This document shows, piece by piece, positions 32,364-41,461 of a stretch of DNA of 64,000 nt. A program made the translations under genes and the position numbers. Positions within the stretch are counted from its first letter, which is position 1. Each line of letters begins with the position of its first letter. Source of the stretch: Dryocola sp032051265 (lineage in GTDB: Bacteria > Pseudomonadota > Gammaproteobacteria > Enterobacterales > Enterobacteriaceae); contig DAMBYU010000003.1 of assembly GCA_032051265.1 (NCBI GenBank), positions 62,001 to 126,000 of the forward strand, read 5' to 3'. Under the pieces are notes generated by a model. It did not search any database and was not told the DNA's origin. It saw only the letters and a list, made by a program, of their open reading frames with translations.

Positions 32364-33797
32364 TTAATTATTCTGGTAGATATCCTTATAGAGGCGACTT
32401 TCGAAGCGCACTAATGGGATACGACGGTTACGTTGATCGGCAGGCTTTACGGCATAGCCGGATAAATACTGCACAAAAGCCATCCGCTGACCGCTGGCCG
32501 TGGTGATGAAACCTGCCAGGTTATATACCCCCTGCAGGGAACCTGTTTTCGCGGAGACTTTGCCATCTACGCCTGCGGTATGCAGGCCAGCACGATACTG
32601 GAGCGAGCCATCGTAACCGGCTAAGGGCAGCATTGAGATAAAGTTTAGCTGCGTGTCGTTCTGCGCGATGTATTGCAGCACCTGCATCATGGTGGCCGGC
32701 GAGATTAAGTTATGGCGGGATAAACCCGAACCGTCCACCAGAATAGTATTGCCTAAATTAACACCGGCTTTCTGGCTTAAGATCTGACGTACTGCATCTG
32801 CACCTGCGCGCCAGGTGCCCGGCACGCCAAAACGATTATGGCCGATGGTGCGGAAAACGGTATCGGCAATCATGTTGTCCGATTTTTTGAGCATGATCTT
32901 TAGCAGGTCATGCAATGGGGCAGAGGCTTTACTGGCGATAACCGTGCCCGGCGTCTTCACCTGCGTCTGACGTAATAACGTGCCGCTATAGGTGATGCCT
33001 GCCTCTTTTAGCTCAGCCTTAAGGATTGCGCCTGCATAGCTGGCACCGTCCTGAATGGCGAACGCCAGCGGAAGCGGATCCGCTCGTTGCGTCATGCAGC
33101 CGGTAAGAGTAAAGCGGTTAAGATCGCCCGGCACGACATCCAACTCGCAATACTGCGCATCCGGCGAACCTTTGGCGAGGGTTCTTACCTGGCTATTCAT
33201 CAGCACCGGGTAATAGGATGCGATGCGAATAAAGGCCATATCGTCCGGTTTTGGGGCGCTGTAAAGTGAAATGGAGAAGCAGTTACGATCAACAATAGCC
33301 GCCGCCGGCGGCGCGCTGAAGCACTGGGTCATATCATTCCACGGCCAGCCGGGCGCTTTATCGTGGCTGGCAAACACGGAAGTGTCGATCAGCACATTTC
33401 CCTGAATCTGCTGAACGCCAGACTTTTTCAGCACCGCTACCATATTACGAATATCCTGACGTTTTAGCGTAGGATCGCCGCCAAATCGCGCCACAAGGTC
33501 GCCATTTAGCACGCCATTGCTCACCTGAGCATCGCTTTCAAGGGTAGTGGTAAAGCGGAAATCTGGCCCGAGCTGCAGCAGCGCCGCCAGCGCGGTAATC
33601 ACTTTTTGTGTACTGGCAGGCAGGGCCATCTGCTGACTGTGATAGTCAATCGTCGGAGTCTGAGCACCAACCTTCTGCACCATCAGCGCCAGGTTCGCCC
33701 CATCGGGTAACTGGGAGGTGTACTCTTCAACGCTGGCGGCCTGAACGTTCAATACCACTGCACTGGTCAATCCAATGACAAATCTAAAAAATCGCAT
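32364..33797 (-). CDS. dacB: D-alanyl-D-alanine carboxypeptidase/endopeptidase PBP4
   Basis: 477 residues, as long as E. coli DacB. A signal peptide (FVIGLTSAVVLNVQAA) leads to the periplasm. Penicillin-binding motifs are STQK (SxxK, residues 62-65), SDN and KTG. PBP4 trims peptidoglycan side chains and cuts cross-links; in several Gram-negatives its loss induces AmpC. It is divergent from greA and followed at once by the two-component genes. Confidence 0.96.
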   Translation of the reverse strand: MRFFRFVIGLTSAVVLNVQAASVEEYTSQLPDGANLALMVQKVGAQTPTIDYHSQQMALPASTQKVITALAALLQLGPDFRFTTTLESDAQVSNGVLNGDLVARFGGDPTLKRQDIRNMVAVLKKSGVQQIQGNVLIDTSVFASHDKAPGWPWNDMTQCFSAPPAAAIVDRNCFSISLYSAPKPDDMAFIRIASYYPVLMNSQVRTLAKGSPDAQYCELDVVPGDLNRFTLTGCMTQRADPLPLAFAIQDGASYAGAILKAELKEAGITYSGTLLRQTQVKTPGTVIASKASAPLHDLLKIMLKKSDNMIADTVFRTIGHNRFGVPGTWRAGADAVRQILSQKAGVNLGNTILVDGSGLSRHNLISPATMMQVLQYIAQNDTQLNFISMLPLAGYDGSLQYRAGLHTAGVDGKVSAKTGSLQGVYNLAGFITTASGQRMAFVQYLSGYAVKPADQRNRRIPLVRFESRLYKDIYQNN

Positions 33798-33904
33798 AAT
33801 CTCGCGGTAACAACCTGGAAACGTGCAGCCATACTACGGTGCATCGCGGTGCAAAGTAAACGATGACCCTTGTGGAACTCCAGGGTAAAATACGTATCAA
33901 ATTG

Positions 33905-33955
33905 AAAACCGTTCCTGGCCTGGGGCTTTGCTCCGGGTCAGTTTTCTTTTATTTG
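33905..33955 (+). terminator. Attenuator-like terminator in the greA leader (GraL-like region)
   Basis: CTGGCCTGGGGC and CTCCGGGTCAG pair with G-T pairs around TTTG and are followed by TTTTCTTTTATTTG, about 90 bases before the greA start. In E. coli the greA leader ends in small GraL RNAs at such a terminator, and this arrangement appears conserved. The 244-bp space between dacB and greA also holds the two divergent promoters. Confidence 0.6.
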
Positions 33956-34041
33956 TTGTCAGGCTAACGCTCTGGCTATGCTCTTAAGTCAGCACCTCTG
34001 AAGGGCGTGCTGAACAGGACAGTTTTTAAGAGGTATAACAA

Positions 34042-34518
34042 ATGCAACCTATTCCGATGACCTTACGAGGCGCTGAAAGATTACGTGAAGAGCTCGACTT
34101 CCTGAAGTCGGTTCGTCGCCCGGAAATCATTGCCGCAATTGCCGATGCTCGTGAGCATGGCGACCTGAAAGAAAATGCTGAATACCACGCGGCACGCGAG
34201 CAGCAGGGCTTCTGCGAAGGCCGTATTCAGGATATTGAAGCCAAATTATCTAACGCCCAGGTTATCGATGTCACCAAAATGCCTAACAATGGCCGTGTGA
34301 TTTTTGGTGCCACGGTGACCGTGCTGAACCTTGAGAACGATGAAGAGCAGGCTTATCGCATTGTTGGCGATGATGAGGCTGATTTTAAACAGAATCTTAT
34401 TTCCGTTAATTCACCTATCGCTCGCGGTCTGGTGGGAAAAGAGCAGGATGACGTTGTGGTGATCCGTACGCCGGGCGGCGATGTCGAGTTTGAGATCGTC
34501 AAGGTGGAGTATTTATAA
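34042..34518 (+). CDS. greA: Transcription elongation factor GreA
   Basis: 158 residues. The N-terminal coiled-coil hairpin (about 1-75) carries the acidic tip with DAREHGDLKENAEYHAAREQ; the C-terminal globular domain follows (IVGDDEADFKQNLISVNSPI, LVGKEQDDVVVIRTPGGD). It enters the RNA polymerase secondary channel and stimulates cleavage of backtracked RNA. SD AAGAGGT precedes the ATG. Confidence 0.97.
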   Translation: MQPIPMTLRGAERLREELDFLKSVRRPEIIAAIADAREHGDLKENAEYHAAREQQGFCEGRIQDIEAKLSNAQVIDVTKMPNNGRVIFGATVTVLNLENDEEQAYRIVGDDEADFKQNLISVNSPIARGLVGKEQDDVVVIRTPGGDVEFEIVKVEYL

Positions 34519-34563
34519 TTTCTGCTAAGCTGATTGCCGGCGTGGCGTATTGTAAAGAAAGGA

Positions 34564-34586
34564 AAAAGGCCGCATAGCGGCCTTTT
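34564..34586. terminator. Bidirectional terminator between greA and yhbY
   Basis: AAAAGGCCGC and GCGGCCTTTT form a perfect 10-bp stem around ATA between two convergent genes. Confidence 0.85.
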
Positions 34587-34624
34587 AACAGCTAACAGAG
34601 CGTGGCATTTTGCTCACTCTGTGC

Positions 34625-34918
34625 TTATTTTGGCAGAGAAATTTTACGCTCTTTAGACGGGCGATAAAGCACCAGCGTTTTACCGATGACCTGTACATTA
34701 CAGGCGCCGGTTTCCCGCACAATGGCATCCACTATCAGGGTTTTTGTCTCACGATCTTCCGTTGCGACTTTGACCTTGATTAACTCATGGTGCCCAAGTG
34801 CTTGTTCAATCTCGGCCAGTACCCCTTCGGTCAAACCATTATTGCCAAGCATGACTACCGGCTTGAGTGGATGAGCAAGACCTTTCAGGTGCTGTTTTTG
34901 TTTAGTACTCAGATTCAT
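34625..34918 (-). CDS. yhbY: CRM-domain ribosome-assembly RNA-binding protein YhbY
   Basis: 97 residues, a single CRM domain. KQKQHLKGLAHPLKPVVMLGNNGLTEGVL with the GNNG RNA-binding loop and a C-terminal VQVIGKTLVLYRPSK strand. E. coli YhbY associates with pre-50S particles. Divergent from rlmE, with 126 bp between the starts. Confidence 0.94.
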   Translation of the reverse strand: MNLSTKQKQHLKGLAHPLKPVVMLGNNGLTEGVLAEIEQALGHHELIKVKVATEDRETKTLIVDAIVRETGACNVQVIGKTLVLYRPSKERKISLPK

Positions 34919-35044
34919 CGTATTATTTGCTTACGTTGGGATTGAAAACGGTTCATTCTACCGCCATCTCCAGTGTATCGCCAAATCGGCTGTGCTGATT
35001 TTTTAACAGTCTGCCACTCACGATGAACAAAGTTGGAAATTGAG

Positions 35045-35674
35045 ATGACAGGTAAAAAGCGTTCTGCCAGCTCCAGTCGCTGGCTGCAGGAACACTTTAG
35101 CGATAAATATGTACTTCAGGCACAGAAAAAGGGGTTGCGTTCCCGTGCCTGGTTTAAACTTGATGAAATACAGCAAAGTGACAAACTTTTTAAGCCAGGT
35201 ATGACGGTTGTCGATCTTGGCGCTGCTCCCGGAGGATGGTCACAGTACGTTGTGACAGAGATCGGGAATCAAGGGCGAATCATTGCTTGCGATCTTTTAC
35301 CAATGGATCCTATCGTTGGTGTGGACTTCCTACAGGGCGATTTTCGTGATGAATTAGTCGTCAAGGCCCTGTTGGAGCGTGTTGGTGACAGTAAAGTTCA
35401 GGTTGTCATGTCAGATATGGCACCAAATATGAGCGGGACACCGGCAGTAGATATTCCTCGCGCTATGTATCTGGTAGAACTGGCACTGGAAATGTGCCGC
35501 GACGTTCTGGCGCCGGGCGGAAGTTTTGTAGTGAAAGTGTTTCAAGGCGAAGGTTTCGATGAATACCTGCGAGAAATTCGCTCCCTGTTTACGAAGGTTA
35601 AAGTTCGTAAACCGGACTCTTCTCGTGCCCGCTCACGTGAAGTGTACATTGTAGCGACCGGGCGCAAATTATAG
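35045..35674 (+). CDS. rlmE: 23S rRNA (uridine2552-2'-O)-methyltransferase RlmE
   Basis: 209 residues, SAM-dependent, also called RrmJ/FtsJ. VVDLGAAPGGWSQYV is the SAM-binding motif; K-D-K-E catalytic residues fall in AWFKLDEI, SDMAPNMSG, SFVVKVFQGEG and REVYIVA. It modifies U2552 of the 23S A-loop late in 50S assembly and is a heat-shock gene in E. coli. ATG 35045 (MTGKKRSASS) fits the E. coli start. It lies 47 bp before ftsH. Confidence 0.96.
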   Translation: MTGKKRSASSSRWLQEHFSDKYVLQAQKKGLRSRAWFKLDEIQQSDKLFKPGMTVVDLGAAPGGWSQYVVTEIGNQGRIIACDLLPMDPIVGVDFLQGDFRDELVVKALLERVGDSKVQVVMSDMAPNMSGTPAVDIPRAMYLVELALEMCRDVLAPGGSFVVKVFQGEGFDEYLREIRSLFTKVKVRKPDSSRARSREVYIVATGRKL

Positions 35675-35721
35675 TACCCTGACGCTGTTTGTTAACACAG
35701 TTGTAATATGAGGTTAATCCC

Positions 35722-37668
35722 TTGAGTGACATGGCGAAAAACCTAATACTCTGGCTGGTCATCGCGGTTGTGCTGATGTCTGTATTCCAGAGCTTTGGGC
35801 CCAGCGAGTCAAACGGCCGTAGGGTGGATTACTCCACTTTCCTGTCTGAAGTGAATCAGGACCAGGTTCGCGAAGCGCGTATCAATGGACGTGAAATCAA
35901 CGTTACCAAGAAAGATAGTAACCGATACACGACTTACATCCCCGTTAACGATCCCAAGCTGCTTGATAATCTGCTGACCAAGAACGTTAAAGTGGTAGGC
36001 GAGCCGCCTGAAGAGCCGAGCCTGCTGGCTTCTATCTTTATTTCCTGGTTCCCAATGCTGCTGTTGATTGGGGTCTGGATCTTCTTTATGCGCCAGATGC
36101 AGGGCGGCGGTGGCAAAGGTGCCATGTCGTTCGGTAAGAGTAAGGCGCGTATGCTCACCGAAGACCAAATCAAAACCACTTTTGCCGACGTCGCAGGCTG
36201 TGACGAAGCAAAAGAAGAGGTAGCTGAGCTGGTTGAGTACCTTCGTGAGCCGAGCCGTTTCCAGAAGCTGGGCGGCAAAATCCCGAAAGGCGTGCTGATG
36301 GTTGGCCCTCCGGGTACCGGTAAAACCCTGCTGGCGAAAGCCATCGCAGGTGAAGCGAAAGTGCCATTCTTTACTATTTCCGGTTCTGACTTCGTGGAAA
36401 TGTTCGTCGGCGTGGGCGCATCCCGTGTGCGTGACATGTTCGAACAGGCGAAGAAGGCTGCACCGTGCATCATCTTCATCGATGAAATCGACGCCGTAGG
36501 CCGTCAGCGTGGCGCAGGACTGGGCGGTGGTCACGATGAACGTGAGCAGACGTTAAACCAGATGCTGGTCGAGATGGATGGTTTTGAAGGCAACGAAGGT
36601 ATCATCGTTATCGCCGCGACTAACCGTCCGGACGTTCTTGACCCGGCATTGCTGCGTCCAGGCCGTTTCGACCGTCAGGTTGTGGTTGGTCTGCCAGACG
36701 TTCGTGGTCGTGAGCAAATCCTGAAGGTGCATATGCGCCGCGTGCCTCTGGCACCCGATATCGATGCGGCAATTATTGCCCGCGGAACGCCTGGCTTCTC
36801 CGGTGCGGACCTTGCGAACCTGGTGAACGAAGCTGCGCTGTTTGCTGCCCGTGGCAATAAACGCGTGGTCTCGATGGTTGAGTTCGAAAAAGCGAAAGAC
36901 AAAATCATGATGGGTGCGGAACGCCGCTCCATGGTGATGACGGAAGCGCAGAAAGAGTCCACCGCTTATCACGAAGCAGGTCACGCCATTATCGGTCGCC
37001 TGGTGCCGGAACACGATCCGGTGCATAAAGTGACGATTATTCCGCGCGGTCGTGCGCTGGGTGTAACCTTCTTCTTGCCGGAGGGCGATGCAATCAGCGC
37101 CAGCCGTCAGAAGCTGGAAAGCCAGATCTCTACGCTTTACGGCGGCCGTCTGGCGGAAGAGATTATCTACGGTGCGGAGCATGTTTCTACCGGGGCGTCT
37201 AACGACATTAAAGTCGCGACTAACCTGGCGCGTAATATGGTCACTCAGTGGGGCTTCTCCGAAAAACTTGGTCCGCTGCTGTATGCGGAAGAAGAGGGCG
37301 AAGTATTCCTGGGTCGTTCCGTCGCAAAAGCTAAACATATGTCCGATGAGACCGCGCGTATCATCGATCAGGAAGTGAAGCTGTTGATCGAGCGTAACTA
37401 TGCTCGCGCTCGTCAGCTCCTGAATGAGAACATGGATATTCTTCACACCATGAAAGACGCACTGATGAAGTATGAAACCATCGATGCGCCGCAGATTGAC
37501 GACCTGATGGCTCGCCGCGATGTGCGTCCGCCAGCGGGTTGGGATGAATCGAATAACGGCAACAACAATTCTGATAACAACGGTACACCGCGTGCACCGC
37601 GTCCGGTCGATGAGCCGCGTACGCCGAATCCTGGTAACACCATGTCAGAACAGTTGGGCGATAAGTAA
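35722..37668 (+). CDS. ftsH: ATP-dependent zinc metalloprotease FtsH
   Basis: 648 residues from a TTG start (TTG AGT GAC ATG), or 645 from the internal ATG; E. coli uses the same alternative. Two membrane segments flank a periplasmic domain (about 28-100). The AAA module has Walker A GPPGTGKT, Walker B FIDEIDA and the arginine-finger region RPGRFDR; the protease has HEAGH. It degrades LpxC, sigma-32, YfgM and misassembled membrane proteins as a hexamer. Downstream of rlmE in one operon; ends before a terminator. Confidence 0.97.
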   Translation: MSDMAKNLILWLVIAVVLMSVFQSFGPSESNGRRVDYSTFLSEVNQDQVREARINGREINVTKKDSNRYTTYIPVNDPKLLDNLLTKNVKVVGEPPEEPSLLASIFISWFPMLLLIGVWIFFMRQMQGGGGKGAMSFGKSKARMLTEDQIKTTFADVAGCDEAKEEVAELVEYLREPSRFQKLGGKIPKGVLMVGPPGTGKTLLAKAIAGEAKVPFFTISGSDFVEMFVGVGASRVRDMFEQAKKAAPCIIFIDEIDAVGRQRGAGLGGGHDEREQTLNQMLVEMDGFEGNEGIIVIAATNRPDVLDPALLRPGRFDRQVVVGLPDVRGREQILKVHMRRVPLAPDIDAAIIARGTPGFSGADLANLVNEAALFAARGNKRVVSMVEFEKAKDKIMMGAERRSMVMTEAQKESTAYHEAGHAIIGRLVPEHDPVHKVTIIPRGRALGVTFFLPEGDAISASRQKLESQISTLYGGRLAEEIIYGAEHVSTGASNDIKVATNLARNMVTQWGFSEKLGPLLYAEEEGEVFLGRSVAKAKHMSDETARIIDQEVKLLIERNYARARQLLNENMDILHTMKDALMKYETIDAPQIDDLMARRDVRPPAGWDESNNGNNNSDNNGTPRAPRPVDEPRTPNPGNTMSEQLGDK

Positions 37669-37703
37669 GCCGAGTCCGACCTATGTTTTGCAGTAAGTAA
37701 TCC

Positions 37704-37731
37704 AAACCCCGGGCTGGTCCCGGGGTTTTTG
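37704..37731 (+). terminator. ftsH terminator
   Basis: AAACCCCGGG and CCCGGGGTTTTTG pair around CTGGT, 36 bases after the ftsH stop and 38 before folP. Some read-through into folP is expected. Confidence 0.8.
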
Positions 37732-37768
37732 TTTTTGTCTTAACCAAAGCCTGTTCAGAGGAACTTTG

Positions 37769-38617
37769 ATGAAACTCACCGCCCAGGGCACCGCGCTCGA
37801 TCTCTCCCATCCTCACGTTATGGGGATTTTAAACGTTACGCCGGATTCGTTTTCCGATGGGGGAAAACACAACTCGCTGATTGAGGCGGTAAAACACGCC
37901 AATGCGATGATTAACGCTGGGGCGACAATTATTGATATTGGGGGGGAGTCCACGCGTCCGGGAGCGGCCGAGGTGAGCGTAGAGGATGAGCTGGCGCGAG
38001 TGATCCCAGTCGTTGAGGCGATTGCGCAGCGGTTCGAAGTATGGATCTCTATTGATACGTCCAAGCCTGAAGTGATTCGCGAGTCGGCACGCGTCGGAGC
38101 ACATATCATCAATGATATTCGTTCACTGACTGAACCGGGCGCGCTGGAAGCCGCCGCCGAAACAGGATTGCCGGTTTGTCTGATGCATATGCAGGGAAAC
38201 CCTAAAAATATGCAGCAGGCTCCGCATTATGTTGATGTTTTCGCAGAGGTTAATCGCTTCTTTGTTGAGCATATCGCCCGCTGCGAGGCGGCAGGCATCG
38301 CAAAAGAAAAATTGTTGCTCGACCCGGGCTTCGGTTTCGGTAAAAATCTTAGCCATAATTACCAACTTCTTGCCCGACTTTCAGAATTCCATCACTTTGG
38401 CTTGCCGCTGTTGGTTGGAATGTCGCGTAAATCGATGGTTGGCCAGCTGCTTAACGTCGGGCCGGATCAGCGCCTGAGTGGCAGTCTCGCTTGCGCTGTC
38501 GTTGCGGCAATGCAGGGGGCGCATATCATCCGAGTTCACGACGTGAAAGAAACCGTAGAAGCTATGCGCGTGGTTGAAGCCACACTTTCAGCGAAGGAAA
38601 AAAAACGCTATGAGTAA
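37769..38617 (+). CDS. folP: Dihydropteroate synthase FolP
   Basis: 282 residues, TIM-barrel enzyme that condenses dihydropterin pyrophosphate with p-aminobenzoate in folate synthesis; the target of sulfonamides. Motifs are MGILNVTPDSFSDGGK, IDIGGESTRPGA and LLVGMSRKSM. Start ATG 37769 follows CAGAGGAA; a TTG one codon earlier is unlikely. It overlaps glmM by 8 bp, so the two are translationally coupled. Confidence 0.97.
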   Translation: MKLTAQGTALDLSHPHVMGILNVTPDSFSDGGKHNSLIEAVKHANAMINAGATIIDIGGESTRPGAAEVSVEDELARVIPVVEAIAQRFEVWISIDTSKPEVIRESARVGAHIINDIRSLTEPGALEAAAETGLPVCLMHMQGNPKNMQQAPHYVDVFAEVNRFFVEHIARCEAAGIAKEKLLLDPGFGFGKNLSHNYQLLARLSEFHHFGLPLLVGMSRKSMVGQLLNVGPDQRLSGSLACAVVAAMQGAHIIRVHDVKETVEAMRVVEATLSAKEKKRYE

Positions 38618-39947
38618 CCGTAAATATTTTGGCACCGATGGAATTCGTGGACGCGTTGGCGACAGTCCAATCACCCCTGATTTTGTTCTGAAGCTGGGCT
38701 GGGCGGCAGGTAAAGTTCTGGCCCGTCACGGATCGCGTAAAATCATCATCGGGAAAGACACGCGCATTTCCGGCTATATGCTTGAATCTGCCCTTGAAGC
38801 CGGGCTGGCCGCCGCCGGGCTGTCTGCATCTTTTACCGGCCCGATGCCAACGCCTGCTGTAGCGTATCTGACGCGAGCATTCCGCGCTGAAGCTGGCATC
38901 GTTATCTCTGCTTCCCACAATCCTTTTTACGATAACGGGATTAAATTCTTTTCCATCGACGGCACCAAACTGCCTGACGAAGTGGAAGAAGCTATTGAAG
39001 CCGAAATGGAAAAAGAGATCACCTGTGTTGACTCCGCCGAACTGGGTAAAGCCAGCCGTATCGTTGATGCCGCAGGGCGCTATATTGAGTTCTGCAAAGG
39101 AACTTTCCCGAACGAGCTGAGCCTGAACGGGCTAAAAATCGTTGTGGACTGCGCCAACGGAGCAACCTACCACATCGCGCCAAACGTATTACGTGAGCTG
39201 GGCGCAAACGTTATTACCGTGGGCTGTGAGCCTGACGGCGTCAATATCAACGAAAAATGCGGCGCAACAGACGTTCGTATGTTGCAGGAGAGAGTGCTGG
39301 CGGAAAAGGCCGATCTCGGTATCGCATTTGACGGCGATGGCGATCGCGTCATCATGGTTGATAACCAGGGCCTTAAAGTAGACGGCGATCAAATCCTTTA
39401 TATCATCGCTCGCGAAGGGCTGCGCCAGGGACAGTTGCGCGGTGGTGCGGTTGGCACGCTGATGAGTAATATGGGTCTTGAACTGGCGCTTAAACAGCTT
39501 GGTATCCCGTTTGCCCGTGCCAAAGTCGGCGACCGTTACGTGCTGGAAAAATTGCAGGAAAAGGGCTGGAGAATTGGCGCGGAAAACTCCGGCCATATCA
39601 TTCTGCTTGATAAGACCACTACCGGTGACGGTATCGTTGCAGGTTTGCAAGTGCTTACAGCTATGGTTCGCAATCACATGAGTCTGCACGATCTTTGCAG
39701 CGGAATGAAATTGTTCCCGCAGATTCTGGTGAACGTGCGGTTTAAAGCAGGCAGCGGCGATCCGCTGGAACATGACAGCGTGAAAAAAGTGACCGCTGAA
39801 GTGGAAGAGGCGCTGGGTAATCGTGGGCGCGTTTTGCTACGTAAATCCGGTACTGAGCCATTAATTCGTGTGATGGTGGAAGGCGAAGATAATGCGCTGG
39901 TGACGGAATACGCTAATCGCATCGCAGATGCGGTCAAGTCGGTTTAA
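38610..39947 (+). CDS. glmM: Phosphoglucosamine mutase GlmM
   Basis: 445 residues. Active-site phosphoserine Ser102 in VISASHNPFYDNG; metal loop DGDGDR; sugar-binding GAENSGHIILLD; phosphate loop RKSGTEPLIRVMVEG. It converts glucosamine-6-phosphate to glucosamine-1-phosphate for UDP-GlcNAc, peptidoglycan and lipid A. In E. coli the next gene is secG; here a three-gene module comes between. Confidence 0.97.
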   Translation: MSNRKYFGTDGIRGRVGDSPITPDFVLKLGWAAGKVLARHGSRKIIIGKDTRISGYMLESALEAGLAAAGLSASFTGPMPTPAVAYLTRAFRAEAGIVISASHNPFYDNGIKFFSIDGTKLPDEVEEAIEAEMEKEITCVDSAELGKASRIVDAAGRYIEFCKGTFPNELSLNGLKIVVDCANGATYHIAPNVLRELGANVITVGCEPDGVNINEKCGATDVRMLQERVLAEKADLGIAFDGDGDRVIMVDNQGLKVDGDQILYIIAREGLRQGQLRGGAVGTLMSNMGLELALKQLGIPFARAKVGDRYVLEKLQEKGWRIGAENSGHIILLDKTTTGDGIVAGLQVLTAMVRNHMSLHDLCSGMKLFPQILVNVRFKAGSGDPLEHDSVKKVTAEVEEALGNRGRVLLRKSGTEPLIRVMVEGEDNALVTEYANRIADAVKSV

Positions 39948-39956
39948 CTGAACTGA

Positions 39957-39982
39957 AAAGCCGGAAGATTCCGGCTTTTTTT
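39957..39982. terminator. glmM terminator, shared with the convergent carrier gene
   Basis: AAAAGCCGGAA and TTCCGGCTTTTTTT form a perfect stem around GA. The opposite-strand transporter gene ends in its last bases. Confidence 0.9.
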
Positions 39983-41450
39983 ACGCCATTTCAATACGCG
40001 CTTTACGCTTGAACAGCACCACTCCGCCAATGATCATCATCGCAACCATTCCAGCCAGCCAGGGAAGAACGTTCAATAAATGACCCGCGCGCATAAACGT
40101 CAGTACCAGCATTAGCAACCAGCCGCCCAGCATTGGTATTGCGGTTCGTTTTACGATCTCTACTGGTGAGATACCGGCGATACCAGCAATAGCAATAATA
40201 ACTCCGGCGATAGGGGAGAGCGTTCGTCCAATCCCGGCGGAAAGCTGTATTGGTAGCATCATCACCGCTACATCGCTTCCGATATGTTTGCTGATTTCCG
40301 GCACCATCGGTGCAAAAGAGAAAAAGGCGGCATTGCCCGAGCCCATCAGTGCTGAAATTAAAAAAGTAATCAGCGTCATCAGCAGAATGATCGATGCCGC
40401 GCTAAGTCCAAATTCACCTGAAAGATTCAGTAGCGCATCAATAGCCCCGGTTGCTTTGAGTCCGGCAGAGAAAACTTCACCAGCAATAATTAACGTGACG
40501 ACGCTGGCAAAGACCCTACCCATACTGTCGAACACCCTTTGCAATCCAGACATCACTTCCCGGGCTTTACGATGGCGTAAATATTCGCAAACCAGGCTAA
40601 TAAAGATACTTATCAGTACAGCTGTATCAAGCGTAATGCGTAGTGAGCTAAACGCGAGCCTGCTGCACAGCAGCATCAATACCAGCGGCAGCATTGGCAG
40701 AAAGAGGTAGTATAGCGGTGCGGGATGGTTCGCCTCTTCCTGAAGGGATGCAATGGCATCGGGACTCTTCGCTTCGTTCATCTGACGCCCGTCAAAGAAG
40801 CGCTGTACGGTGATATGAAGAGCTGCGATAAACAGCACTACGGGGATAGCGACCGGGAGTTGGTCGTGCACAAAGTATTCCACTACCTCAACGCCCGCTG
40901 TTTTTGCAGCCAGCACGGAGTTACCTGAGCCTGGACCAAACTCTACGGCGCAGGTGCTGGCAACTACCGCTGCTACCGCTGCACGGCTACAGCCAAGACG
41001 CGTGAGCAGAGGATAAAGGGTTGCCATCAATAGTAGACCCAGCCCGGTGGCGCTACTGATAAACAATGACAGAAATTGCCCTAAAATCAGCGCCATGCCT
41101 AGCAGAAGATAAGGTGAGTTAAGCCTTTGCAGCGGACGTGAAGAAAGACGAACCAACACCTGGCTTGCCCCGATGGCCGACATATAAACCGCAAATCCCC
41201 CGATGAGCATAATCTGCAAGCCGAGGCCGCCAAGGCGTACACTCAGGGTATCGCGAATAAACTCGAAGGCATCAAACAGGCTGATTCCGGTCGTTTTTTT
41301 AACCAGGGTTGTGACATTCACCATATCGAAAATTTGTGCGATGAACAGCAGCGCCAGACCCGTTAACAGCAGCACTGCCTGCGGATTGTATTTTTTTAAT
41401 ATCAATCGACCAGCGAAGATAATGGCGATCAAGGCAATGAATAGCGACAT
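39981..41450 (-). CDS. DcuC-family C4-dicarboxylate-type transporter
   Basis: 489 residues with about 12 membrane segments (strongly hydrophobic throughout). The family signature is in the conserved glycine/serine loops TCAVEFGPGSGNSVLAAKTAG and FLISALMGSGNAAFFSFAPM. DcuC members exchange fumarate, aspartate or succinate. It lies 11 bp downstream of iadA in the same direction, so it probably imports isoaspartyl peptides or handles the aspartate released from them. Exact substrate not shown by the sequence. Confidence 0.75.
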   Translation of the reverse strand: MSLFIALIAIIFAGRLILKKYNPQAVLLLTGLALLFIAQIFDMVNVTTLVKKTTGISLFDAFEFIRDTLSVRLGGLGLQIMLIGGFAVYMSAIGASQVLVRLSSRPLQRLNSPYLLLGMALILGQFLSLFISSATGLGLLLMATLYPLLTRLGCSRAAVAAVVASTCAVEFGPGSGNSVLAAKTAGVEVVEYFVHDQLPVAIPVVLFIAALHITVQRFFDGRQMNEAKSPDAIASLQEEANHPAPLYYLFLPMLPLVLMLLCSRLAFSSLRITLDTAVLISIFISLVCEYLRHRKAREVMSGLQRVFDSMGRVFASVVTLIIAGEVFSAGLKATGAIDALLNLSGEFGLSAASIILLMTLITFLISALMGSGNAAFFSFAPMVPEISKHIGSDVAVMMLPIQLSAGIGRTLSPIAGVIIAIAGIAGISPVEIVKRTAIPMLGGWLLMLVLTFMRAGHLLNVLPWLAGMVAMMIIGGVVLFKRKARIEMA

Positions 41451-41461
41451 TACGTATCCCC

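Noticed and set aside
36553..37446. 297-codon minus-strand frame inside ftsH
   Set aside because: Composition is that of a reverse complement of ftsH; no start signal and no homology.
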